From: Chlamydiota bacterium
Lineage (GTDB): Bacteria > Chlamydiota > Chlamydiia > Chlamydiales > Waddliaceae
DNA length: 8,292 nt
Assembly: GCA_011065005.1 (NCBI GenBank)
Contig: JAAKFP010000090.1
Coordinates: 1 to 8,292 of the forward strand
Reading direction: 5' to 3'
The translations under genes and the position numbers were made by a program. This document shows positions 1-7,769 of the stretch, in pieces (the first letter of the stretch is position 1; every line of letters starts with the position of its first letter). Below the pieces are notes generated by a model that was not told where the DNA came from, made no database searches, and worked only from the letters and a program-made list of their open reading frames with translations.

Positions 1-17
1 TTTTTGGGCTAGTTCAT

Positions 18-77
18 TTCGCTGAAAACATAGATTCACCTGTGCTCATATTTTGAAGCAGCTCTGTTTTCAGCGAA
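18..77. repeat. 13-bp perfect inverted repeat, part of a nested inverted-repeat cluster
   Basis: Bases 18-30 (ttcgctgaaaaca) are the exact reverse complement of bases 65-77, with a 34-base spacer. An outer pair, 2-8 (ttttggg) and 107-113 (cccaaaa), encloses it, and a short hairpin, cgcagc/gctgcg, lies at 84-97. No stem here is followed by a T-run on either strand, so this is not a convincing terminator for eno. It looks like the end of a decayed mobile element or a dispersed intergenic repeat, but no transposase trace is readable in these 227 bases. Confidence 0.6.
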
Positions 78-148
78 GTTTTGCGCAGCAAGCTGCGGGG
101 AATTTACCCAAAAGGATTAAAAATAGACCCTCTCATAAAACCTCAAAT

Positions 149-182
149 TTCTCTCTGTGCTCTCTGTGAACTCTGTGGTGAA
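149..182. repeat. CTCTGTG short-period repeat
   Basis: Three near-copies of ctctgtg stand in a row (about 152-158, 161-168, 172-178), followed by gtgaaa. The stretch is non-coding and lies between the 3' end of eno and the window edge. The same motif appears in the opposite orientation at about 4914-4939. Repeats of this type occur in many bacterial intergenic regions; no function can be read from the sequence. The rest of 1-227 holds no gene that I can support. Confidence 0.5.
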
Positions 183-227
183 ATTTCCAGCGGGAATTGC
201 TGATAAAAAGCAAAAAGCCTTAGATGT

Positions 228-1571
<1,344 letters not shown>

Positions 1572-1574
1572 TCA

Positions 1575-1603
1575 AAGATATGGATCTAGCCTTTTCCTAG
1601 CAA
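1575..1603 (-). promoter_or_regulatory. Possible sigma70-like promoter for eno
   Basis: On the minus strand, ttgcta (1598-1603) and tatctt (1575-1580) are separated by 17 bases. They match the -35 and -10 consensus at 4 of 6 positions each. Transcription would start near 1568, giving a leader of about 20 bases that contains the aagagg ribosome binding site. It lies in the 71-bp rsgA-eno gap. The match is modest and could be chance; read-through from rsgA is the alternative. Confidence 0.4.
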
Positions 1604-1618
1604 TCACGAAAAAATCGG

Positions 1619-2788
1619 CTAGCGACGTCGATGGATTTCATGGATTGATTCCATGAGAGCTTGGTAAGAGTCGTAGCGCAAGGGAGAGATTTTTCCATTT
1701 TTTAGATTTTCAAGGACGGCGCATTCCTGTTCATGAATATGGGAACAGTTCGGAAATTTGCATTGGTGGCTGTATTCACATATTTCAGAAAAATACTGCT
1801 CCAACTGATCGTCTTTTAGGTCCCACACACCAAAGCTCTTAATTCCTGGAGTGTCGATACACCAACCTCCAAATTCCAGTGGTTGCAGATGTGCGCGCGT
1901 TGTGGTATGAGCACCCTTTCGGGTTTTGCGGACCGTTTCCTTGACGGGTAAGTTCAACCCTGTGATGGCATTAATCAGCGAGGATTTTCCCGTTCCCGAT
2001 TGCCCGGAAAAAACAGAAGCTTTCCCTTTCATAGCTTTTCGTAACTGATCGAGACCTTCTCCCGTCTTTGCGCTGATGGGAATCAGAGCGATCTCCGCCT
2101 TGGCGTAAGCCTCTTGGCACTCTTGTAATAATTTCCTTTGTTCTCTTGTTTCTTTGTCATAGGTTTCGTCTTCAAGTAAATCCACCTTGTTGATCAGCAC
2201 CACAGGTTTCATGTTTCCTTTTTGTGCCGCGATGATGTATCTATCGATGAGAAATGGTTTTAGGAGGGGGGAAATGACGGAAACAGTGATCAGCACCTGA
2301 TCGATATTTGCTGCAAGCACTTGCTCTTTGCGGCGGGAAAGGTTGTCGGCACGGGATAGGGTGGACGTACGCGGTTCCACGTCGGTGATGATTCCTTCAT
2401 GGTCAGGCGCTTTTTCAAAAAGAACAAAATCACCGACGGCGACGAGATTTTTCACTCTGGTTTTTTCTTTTTTTAGCAGCCCCCGCACAGCGCAGGTATA
2501 GGTTTCTCCATCAAGATCAACAGTGATACCCTGAGATGTGATCGATAAAGCACGACCACGGAAAAGTTTTTTGTTTGCAAGTTTGCTTTGCACTTCTTGC
2601 TTAAAACTCTCTTCAAATTTTTTGTAGTCCGTTTTTTTGTATTTCGAGCGATCTTTGGCAGAAAGGCGCTTTCGTTCTATCCTCGAGGCTTTGCGGTCAT
2701 CACCAAAATACTCCTCTTCAACGAGACAGGCGACCCACCTTTTGGGGTGGTTGTTTTGATTTGACTTTTCCCCTTTAGATTTATCCAT
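1619..2788 (-). CDS. rsgA: Small-ribosomal-subunit biogenesis GTPase RsgA
   Basis: RsgA (YjeQ/YloQ) is a circularly permuted GTPase that binds the 30S subunit late in assembly and checks the decoding centre. Numbering is from the TTG start at 2794. The GTPase motifs show the diagnostic permuted order: NKVD (G4, 202-205), SAKTG (G5, 241-245), P-loop GQSGTGKSS (264-272), the TTTR switch (297-300), then DTPG (G3, 314-317). An OB-fold precedes them (about 78-140). The C-terminal zinc site, Cys345-x4-Cys350-x-His352-x5-Cys358, has the exact YjeQ spacing. The longest frame begins with TTG at 2794, but an ATG two codons later (2788) is the more likely start; neither has a good Shine-Dalgarno sequence. 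About 75 charged, Lys-rich residues precede the OB-fold, longer than in the Bacillus protein. A near-consensus promoter lies upstream, and eno follows. Confidence 0.96.
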   Translation of the reverse strand: MDKSKGEKSNQNNHPKRWVACLVEEEYFGDDRKASRIERKRLSAKDRSKYKKTDYKKFEESFKQEVQSKLANKKLFRGRALSITSQGITVDLDGETYTCAVRGLLKKEKTRVKNLVAVGDFVLFEKAPDHEGIITDVEPRTSTLSRADNLSRRKEQVLAANIDQVLITVSVISPLLKPFLIDRYIIAAQKGNMKPVVLINKVDLLEDETYDKETREQRKLLQECQEAYAKAEIALIPISAKTGEGLDQLRKAMKGKASVFSGQSGTGKSSLINAITGLNLPVKETVRKTRKGAHTTTRAHLQPLEFGGWCIDTPGIKSFGVWDLKDDQLEQYFSEICEYSHQCKFPNCSHIHEQECAVLENLKNGKISPLRYDSYQALMESIHEIHRRR

Positions 2789-2825
2789 AAGCAATTATTT
2801 TATAAAACCTACTCTACTACCTTCT

Positions 2826-2854
2826 ATTATAACGTAAAACCAGAGAAGAATCAA
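2826..2854 (-). promoter_or_regulatory. Sigma70/sigma66-type promoter for rsgA (and probably eno)
   Basis: On the minus strand, ttgatt (2849-2854) is followed after exactly 17 bases by a perfect tataat (2826-2831). It sits in the 84-bp gap between the methyltransferase stop and the rsgA ATG, so the predicted start near 2819 gives a leader of about 30 bases. This makes rsgA-eno a separate transcription unit from the two genes upstream. A 12-bp palindrome (tgatatatatca, 2864-2875) overlaps the upstream stop codon; it has no obvious terminator tail. Confidence 0.75.
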
Positions 2855-2872
2855 CTTTTATTTTGATATATA

Positions 2873-3619
2873 TCATTGAATAATAAGCTGATACATCAAT
2901 ATTCCGCCTGCAACAGAGACGTTTAAAGATTCCATGTTGCCCGACATCGGTATCGTAATTTTTCTGCAAAGACTCTTAGCCTCTTCTGAAAGGCCGTGGG
3001 CTTCGCTCCCTAAAACAAGGAGAATACCATCACCCGGCGAAAAGTCTTTGATATTCGTTCCTTTGAGGTCTGCGCATAGGGGCTGAAGTGCAAATTTCTC
3101 TACCAACGCTCCTAATTGCGACCACGATCTCTGTTGCAGAGGAAGACGAAAGGTGGCTCCTTTCGCAGATCTGATGGCCTTATCATTGTAGGGGTCGCAG
3201 CTGTTATTCAAAATGAAAGCTCCTTCCCATCCCAAAGCCAAAGCGGTACGCAGTAAAGTTCCGAGATTGCCCGGATCGCTTATGCCATCCAGAGCGATCA
3301 AGTAACGACATTTTTTAAAAGTGACGTTGTCTGGTATCGGTACTTCTGCCAAAACCCCTTCAGGAGTTTTTACACCCGAAATTTTTTTTAGGATCTCTTC
3401 CGTGACAAGATAGCTTTCATTCGCTTGGACCTTTGGTGGAAATAACGACTCTTCCGTAGCGAGCAACTTCATGGCTTTCTGCTTCTGACAGACTTCAGAA
3501 ACGAGTTTTTTTCCTTCGACAACGACAGCTCCCTTTTCATAGCGATAGCCGCGGCTTTTTCGCAATTGTACCAAATGTTTTACGACCGGATGTTGTAGAC
3601 TAGAAATTTTTCTAAGCAT
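2873..3619 (-). CDS. SpoU/TrmH-family RNA 2'-O-ribose methyltransferase
   Basis: SpoU-class SPOUT enzymes transfer a methyl group from S-adenosylmethionine to a ribose 2'-OH in tRNA or rRNA. The 248-residue protein has an N-terminal substrate-binding region of the L30e-like type (about 28-93, with VVVEGKKLV at 32-40). The knotted catalytic domain follows with all three SpoU motifs: motif 1 around DGISDPGNLGTLLRTA (111-126; Asn118, Arg124), motif 2 VLGSEAHGLS (202-211; Glu206), and motif 3 IPMSGNMESLNVSVAGGI (223-240; Asn233). Length and layout resemble the YsgA/RlmB-like proteins rather than the short TrmL type. The target nucleotide cannot be assigned from sequence, so no symbol is given. 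Its ATG directly follows the TAA of the nucleotidyltransferase gene with no intervening base and no clear Shine-Dalgarno sequence, which suggests translational coupling. Confidence 0.93.
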   Translation of the reverse strand: MLRKISSLQHPVVKHLVQLRKSRGYRYEKGAVVVEGKKLVSEVCQKQKAMKLLATEESLFPPKVQANESYLVTEEILKKISGVKTPEGVLAEVPIPDNVTFKKCRYLIALDGISDPGNLGTLLRTALALGWEGAFILNNSCDPYNDKAIRSAKGATFRLPLQQRSWSQLGALVEKFALQPLCADLKGTNIKDFSPGDGILLVLGSEAHGLSEEAKSLCRKITIPMSGNMESLNVSVAGGILMYQLIIQ

Positions 3620-4846
3620 TTAATGTGGCCATTTTGGAGATTGTTTTAAAACAGTAAGCACTTGTTCTTTGTCATGGAGATCTTGATTTACAGAGATTCT
3701 CTCCGCTTCCTCTAAAAGCTCTCCCATCTTTTTGCTAGGAGGAATTCCCTCTTGTTGCAAGTCCAAGGAGGTGACAAGAGGTTGTCTTGAGGCGATTCTC
3801 TGAATATGTGCATCTAAACGCTTTTGGCGCTCTTTGTGCTTGCTCAGAAAAGTGGCTCTTTTATCTGAGGGATAGCGTGCCGCGATCACTTCGAGAGAGA
3901 GCTGGGCGTTGGGTTGGGCATAATAGCGTGCCCATTCCACGTCTTCGCTCTCCTCCTTCTGTACTAGCTCTCGAGCTCGACAGGTGAATTCTACCAGTCT
4001 ACTGTTCTTGTTGCTTACCTTCAAATATTGACAAAGCTCCGATTGCGTTTCGAGGGAAGCGTCGGGGAAAAGTTCCATTACATAGAGAATAGGAGGGGAC
4101 TCCTTTGGAAAGTTCGCAAAAGAGGAAACACGACGCTTTAATTCTTCAACATCAATAGTCTTAAAAACAGGAAAGATAACCGAAAGCAGCCCCAGCTGAT
4201 GTAACTCCACGATCGCTTGGGCAAAGTTTGGGTATTCAGCCATCTTTTCTAACTCTTGCCACACCCGTTCGATTGCTACTGCTGGAAAAAGGGTTTTTGC
4301 ATTTTCTGCGATCGCTTTGCGCGTCTCCTCATCGATAGTAAACCCAAAACGTTCTGCAAAGCGAACAGCTCGAATCATTCGCAACCTGTCTTCCACAAAA
4401 CGCTCATGAGGATTGCCAATCGTTCGAACCACACCACGTTTGAGGTCCTCTTGCCCCTTGACGTAGTCGATAACTTTTTCTTCGACGGGATCGTAAAACA
4501 TTCCATTGATGGTGAAATCACGTCTTTGTGCATCTTCTACAGGTGTTGATAGCTCTATTTCTGTAGGTCTCCGTCCATCCTGGTACTCGAGGTCTCTTCG
4601 AAATGTCGACACCTCAAACTGATGACCATCCATCAGAACAATCACCACACCAAAACTGATGCCAACAGGTACCGTTTTTGGGAAAAGTTTAACGATGGTT
4701 TCCGGTGGGGCATTTGTTGCAATATCGATATCCGAAGAGGGATGCCCCATGAGAAAATCGCGTACCCAACCGCCCGCAAAATAGGCGGTGTACCCAGCCT
4801 CATTCAGCTGTTTTACAATTTTTTTGGCACAATCCAGGGCGTTCAT
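3620..4846 (-). CDS. cca: Class II tRNA nucleotidyltransferase / poly(A) polymerase family protein
   Basis: Members either rebuild the CCA 3' end of tRNA from CTP and ATP or add A-tails to RNA. The 408-residue protein has the class II head: the GGWVRD loop (25-30), metal-binding Asp39 and Asp41 in SSDIDIAT (37-44), FRRDLEYQDGRRP (82-94), RRDFTINGM (108-116), and EDRLR (152-156), which fits the EDxxR nucleotide-selecting motif. A helical neck and body follow. The length and the absence of a long basic C-terminal tail favour a CCA-adding enzyme over an E. coli-type PcnB. The two activities cannot be separated safely by sequence, and chlamydial homologues are often labelled pcnB. The ATG has no clear Shine-Dalgarno sequence. 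A tatagt hexamer (4858-4863) lies 11 bases upstream but has no good -35 partner. The gene abuts the methyltransferase gene downstream, forming a small RNA-processing operon. Confidence 0.93.
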   Translation of the reverse strand: MNALDCAKKIVKQLNEAGYTAYFAGGWVRDFLMGHPSSDIDIATNAPPETIVKLFPKTVPVGISFGVVIVLMDGHQFEVSTFRRDLEYQDGRRPTEIELSTPVEDAQRRDFTINGMFYDPVEEKVIDYVKGQEDLKRGVVRTIGNPHERFVEDRLRMIRAVRFAERFGFTIDEETRKAIAENAKTLFPAVAIERVWQELEKMAEYPNFAQAIVELHQLGLLSVIFPVFKTIDVEELKRRVSSFANFPKESPPILYVMELFPDASLETQSELCQYLKVSNKNSRLVEFTCRARELVQKEESEDVEWARYYAQPNAQLSLEVIAARYPSDKRATFLSKHKERQKRLDAHIQRIASRQPLVTSLDLQQEGIPPSKKMGELLEEAERISVNQDLHDKEQVLTVLKQSPKWPH

Positions 4847-4867
4847 AGTGCTATGTTACTATAAATA

Positions 4868-4950
4868 AGTGGAGAGGGTAAAGAGGAAAGAAAGAGAGTA
4901 AAGAGAGAATCAAACACAGAGAAACAGAGAAGCAGAGAAAAAAGAGAATA
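4868..4950. repeat. Purine-rich tract with cagaga short repeats
   Basis: About 80 bases upstream of the nucleotidyltransferase gene are almost entirely A and G on the plus strand, so pyrimidine on that gene's coding strand. Within it, cacagagaaacagagaagc (4914-4932) carries repeated cagaga units, the opposite orientation of the ctctgtg repeat near the window start. An open frame crosses the tract on the minus strand (4843-5046), but its Leu/Ser/Phe-rich translation is a by-product of the base composition, so I do not call a gene. Confidence 0.55.
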
Positions 4951-4974
4951 AATAAAAAAGGGAAGACCCCTTTT
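4951..4974 (-). terminator. Rho-independent terminator of the unknown-gene block
   Basis: On the minus strand, aaaaggg (4974-4968), a 5-base loop and ccctttt (4962-4956) form a 7-bp stem. It runs straight into a T-rich tail (ttatttattc, to about 4946). It lies about 115 bases after the stop of the decayed gene and about 105 bases before the nucleotidyltransferase start, so it is well placed to separate the two transcription units. The stem is AT-rich, so strength is uncertain. Confidence 0.65.
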
Positions 4975-5013
4975 CACCAGCATACATAGACAATCATTGC
5001 TCAAATTTGGAGT

Positions 5014-5035
5014 GCGCGGAGCAATCCGCGCTTTT
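5014..5035 (+). other. GC-rich hairpin with GCAA tetraloop
   Basis: The arms gcgcgga (5014-5020) and tccgcgc (5025-5031) pair perfectly around gcaa, a GNRA-type loop on the plus strand, and are followed by tttt. Read on the plus strand it resembles a short terminator, but no plus-strand gene precedes it. Read on the minus strand it is in the 3' region of the decayed gene and lacks a T-tail. It could be a 3'-end stabilising structure or part of a bidirectional termination region together with 4951-4974. Confidence 0.45.
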
Positions 5036-5088
5036 CGATCTGGCAAGATCTCCCTTTGATGTCAGACCCGATTTCTGTAGTTTCTAAT

Positions 5089-5703
5089 TTATTCACCGAC
5101 AACTCTTTCAAGGGTATGAGTGATAAACGAATTCAAGCTCTCCTCATGTTCTCTATAAGCCGATCCATATTGGAATAGATGGGCTGTCACACCCGGACGA
5201 GATGGGAGAAGAATATGCAAATCCGGATCAGAAAGCAGGGGATCTATAGCTTTGGAGAGTTCTTCGGTGGCTTCGTCATATCATCGCCTGCAACGATAAC
5301 TAAGGGCTCGTGCAAAAATAAGTTGTGCGTTTCTGGTGACTCAGAGCTTCAGATGCGAGGCGCAAATTCGCAGACAACTTATTAGTTTTCAAGAATTTGC
5401 AACAAAGCAGATGAAGGTGATGTGTTAGCAGAAATGCGGAAGTTATTTCTGCACGAGCCCTAACTGGGTGAAGAGCTCGCCAGCAGGAAAGGTCTCTTCT
5501 GACATGGGTAGAGGAAGTTTTCCCCAATCATCGACATAGAAAGCGCGTAGAACTTACTCGGGATGGCGATTACGAAAAATCGTTAAGCCCTCGTGATAAA
5601 TGTCCAATTGCCAACGCATCCAAGGGGCACATTTCGTATAAAAAGTTGACCACGCCTCAGAAGATTCAGGATAAGATTTGTTATAAGGGCCGTTTTTAAC
5701 CAT
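5089..5703 (-). pseudogene. Decayed gene of ~151 codons, interrupted by a miniature element
   Basis: The frame starts at ATG 5703, four bases after the stop of the 663-residue gene, and reads MVKNGPYNKSYPESSEAW and on, with three lesions. A TAA lies at codon 50 (5554-5556). A 157-bp palindromic element plus a TAA target repeat interrupts codon 81 (5301-5460). About 2 bases stand where a codon is expected at 5278-5279 (a 1-nt deletion). Repairing these gives a continuous protein that ends LNSFITHTLERVVGE at 5089. The stretch VIVAGDD (codons 82-88), a later LLPSRPGVTAHLFQYG and an amphipathic C-terminus faintly recall the last third of an alpha/beta-hydrolase. No GxSxG nucleophile motif is present, so the family is unproven. 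Position suggests it was once co-transcribed with the upstream unknown gene. The terminator at 4951-4974 would close the unit. Confidence 0.75.
5301..5463. mobile_element. 157-bp palindromic MITE-like element with TAA target duplication
   Basis: The element spans 5304-5460. Its ends, 5304-5335 and 5429-5460, are 32-bp inverted repeats with 5 mismatches, beginning gggctcgtgca. Aligning the whole left half to the reverse complement of the right half shows continued similarity inward, including gcaaattc paired with gaatttgc, so the entire element can fold into one long hairpin. TAA flanks it on both sides (5301-5303 and 5461-5463). Removing the element and one TAA joins the reading frame of the surrounding decayed gene exactly. 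It codes for nothing and would need a transposase in trans. A TNA-type 3-bp duplication and ends starting GGG would suit an IS5-family (IS1031-like) parent, but that is inference. Confidence 0.85.
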
Positions 5704-5707
5704 CCCT

Positions 5708-7699
5708 CTAGACAATCATGGCATAAAGGGTGCAAGGACGGCCCGGCTGATCGTGTTTGGGATCTCGAATGGTGACAACGCGTCGATCTTCTACCCCTTG
5801 GACGTAGCTTCCATCAGAGAAAGGCCTGCTAAGCAGATCTGGCTCGATGGAGGCTCTACCTTGAAGAACCAAGGGAGGATAGTTCGCCTGGTTGATATAG
5901 CGATCAATCAGCTCCCCTTGAGATTTCATCACAAGTGTTCTGTGATAGATTTCGTACGTTTCCCCTCCCCGCTTGGCAAACGTCAGGGTGAACAAAAAGG
6001 GGCGACGGGTTTGAAAAGCGTGATGCTCTGCCAAGACCACGAGTGCGATCGCTGGCTCTCCTTCTCTATCGTAGCGCGCTCCATATCTCCACGCAATCTC
6101 ATCCAAAGCGTACGCAAAATTGTGTCGGAAATAGACCGCATCTCGCTGACCTAGAGGTAGATGCACATATATCTTACGATCTTCTGTAAGCGGGTCTCTT
6201 TTTGCATCAAACCACCTGGTGATCCGATCGTGATAGGGGGGAAAGATATCTGGAAAGGTAATTCCAGGATCTAAGGTGACTGGAGCAAGAGGAACAGGCG
6301 CAGGCGCAGAGGTTTGGGCTTCTTCTCCCTCTTCTACATTTTCATCCTCAGAAGAGAACGTCGATGCCGCCGGAGCCGCGCTCTCTTCAGCCCGTTTTGC
6401 AGCTCTTGAAATTCCCCTTCCCTGAGGCCCTTTTCTCCCTCCGCGAGAGCGTCCTCGACGATTTTCCCGTCCCCGTTGTGCTGCTCTTGAGTGGTGAGAG
6501 CGCATGAGGTCATCAATTTGCTTGCGCATCGTGATGGGAATCTTGACATCTTGCAATGTTGTCAAAGAGAGAAGAGCATCGGGAGAAAGCAACTCCACCC
6601 TACCTCTTTGTTTTTCAGTGAGCTTTTGAAAACAAGCAGCATATAGCTCAGCAATCTTAAGCCCATCCTGTTTTAACCAAAGCTCGAGGGTACCCATCTG
6701 ATCCCCAATCTCAGGCGAAAAGTCAAAAGCGCTAACTGGTCCTCTGACTTCTTTACAAAAATGGGGCTCTTTTGCAAAAAATGAGGCGATAATCACCGCT
6801 CCATCAAGCTGCTGACTACCACCTGCTGCTGCTGAAGTTGAAACAGAGGCAGAAGGGCAGACGAATGGTGCATCTCCCTCCTCCAGGCAGAGATATTTCT
6901 GTTGAGAGTGTGCAAAAGCCTGCCAATAGCGTTCAATATCTATCGCTTTGACAAGGCGCAAGAAACCTTCAAGGAACTCCTTATACGCATACGCATCCGT
7001 CGCTGTCGATAAGGAGCGAACAACACTAGCGAGCTCATTGCTTGAAAAGGGAGACCGCTCTCGATTGCAAAACAAGCTGATCAAACTCAGGACTGAAGCG
7101 GATTGAGAAGCAGAGAGTTGGGGCTCCAGCTGAGACCACCATCGGTCTGCAGATTCAGCTGAGGCCGCCTTGTCAGTTGTAAAAAGAAAGCGCAAGATAT
7201 TTACCTCTACCAGAGAACGTGCTTCTATATTTCCCTGCGCTCCAACTAAAAGTGCTTGCGCATGAGCAATTTTTAAAGAGATATGTTGTGCAAGGCGTGT
7301 CAGAAAGGCAGCCTCCTCGTCAGAAAGGGTGGGATTGTCGAGCAAAGCTGTCAATAAACGTCCTGGCTCAGTCTCTACATAAAAATGCAGAGCTAAGGTG
7401 GCTTTTTCACTGTAAATTCTGATGACAGCTCGAGCAGCTTTTTGAACACTCTTCACCTCACCCTCGATATACTTCTGCAAGGCTGCTTGGAAATTTTGTC
7501 CTATCTGCTGATTAGTATGGAGATTTGGTGCGCTCTCAAGTTTTTTTTTCATCAGCTGCAAGACGCGCTCTTTTATCACACACTCTGAACCTGAATCGAC
7601 AAGCTGCAAAGTTCTATCGAGCCCTTTCGTTCCACCTGAAGATAACTGAATCTTGACTGTAAATTCACGCGCACAAGTACCAAGAGAAGGAATAAACAT
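5708..7699 (-). CDS. Unrecognised 663-residue protein with Arg/Gly-rich and acidic linker
   Basis: I do not recognise this protein. Three parts can be seen. Residues 1 to about 400 are mostly helical-looking and Ala/Leu-rich, with no signal peptide and no clear membrane segment. Residues 400-437 form a strongly basic, low-complexity segment rich in Arg and Gly (RGRENRRGRSRGGRKGPQGRG lies within 409-429). An acidic stretch follows (about 448-461, EDENVEEGEE), then a Pro/Ala stretch (462-475). Residues 480-663 look like a compact folded domain with alternating strands (for example IYVHLPLG, FLFTLTFAKR, YEIYHRTLVM). The basic segment suggests nucleic-acid or ribosome binding, or a flexible charged linker; this is inference only. 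A lineage-specific structural, RNA-associated or secreted protein are all possible. It has its own promoter and a weak ribosome binding site (aaag before an A-run) and is followed after four bases by a decayed gene. Confidence 0.85.
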   Translation of the reverse strand: MFIPSLGTCAREFTVKIQLSSGGTKGLDRTLQLVDSGSECVIKERVLQLMKKKLESAPNLHTNQQIGQNFQAALQKYIEGEVKSVQKAARAVIRIYSEKATLALHFYVETEPGRLLTALLDNPTLSDEEAAFLTRLAQHISLKIAHAQALLVGAQGNIEARSLVEVNILRFLFTTDKAASAESADRWWSQLEPQLSASQSASVLSLISLFCNRERSPFSSNELASVVRSLSTATDAYAYKEFLEGFLRLVKAIDIERYWQAFAHSQQKYLCLEEGDAPFVCPSASVSTSAAAGGSQQLDGAVIIASFFAKEPHFCKEVRGPVSAFDFSPEIGDQMGTLELWLKQDGLKIAELYAACFQKLTEKQRGRVELLSPDALLSLTTLQDVKIPITMRKQIDDLMRSHHSRAAQRGRENRRGRSRGGRKGPQGRGISRAAKRAEESAAPAASTFSSEDENVEEGEEAQTSAPAPVPLAPVTLDPGITFPDIFPPYHDRITRWFDAKRDPLTEDRKIYVHLPLGQRDAVYFRHNFAYALDEIAWRYGARYDREGEPAIALVVLAEHHAFQTRRPFLFTLTFAKRGGETYEIYHRTLVMKSQGELIDRYINQANYPPLVLQGRASIEPDLLSRPFSDGSYVQGVEDRRVVTIRDPKHDQPGRPCTLYAMIV

Positions 7700-7728
7700 A
7701 TTTTTTTTCTTTAATATTAAAGGAGATA

Positions 7729-7757
7729 AGTCTAAGATGTCAGAAAATTTTTGTCAA
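7729..7757 (-). promoter_or_regulatory. Sigma70/sigma66-type promoter for the 663-residue gene
   Basis: On the minus strand, a perfect ttgaca (7752-7757) is followed after exactly 17 bases by tagact (7729-7734), a 4 of 6 match to the -10 box. The predicted start near 7722 leaves a leader of about 22 bases before the ATG at 7699. The leader contains the palindrome tttaatattaaa and an A-run. The group II intron-like sequence begins only about 15-20 bases further upstream, so the promoter lies close to the edge of that insertion. Confidence 0.7.
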
Positions 7758-7769
7758 TCCTGGGGCTAT

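Noticed and set aside
84..97. Hairpin cgcagc-aa-gctgcg as a terminator for eno
   Set aside because: No T-run follows the stem on the minus strand (the next bases are caaaact), and it lies about 130 bases beyond the stop.
149..182. CTCTGTG repeats as a CRISPR array
   Set aside because: The units are about 7-10 bases with no regular spacers, far too short for CRISPR repeats.
4843..5046. 67-residue minus-strand open frame with hydrophobic, Leu/Phe/Ser-rich translation that could look like a membrane peptide
   Set aside because: It runs through the low-complexity purine tract and the terminator, overlaps the nucleotidyltransferase start and has no ribosome binding site; the hydrophobicity follows from the pyrimidine-rich strand.
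5179..5527. Short open frames on both strands (5179-5385 plus, 5300-5527 minus)
   Set aside because: They cross the palindromic element and the decayed gene; the frame-consistent reading of the surrounding DNA is the pseudogene on the minus strand.
5753..6154. 133-residue plus-strand open frame opposite the 663-residue gene
   Set aside because: It is fully antisense to a longer gene with a promoter and good protein character, and it has no recognisable motif of its own.
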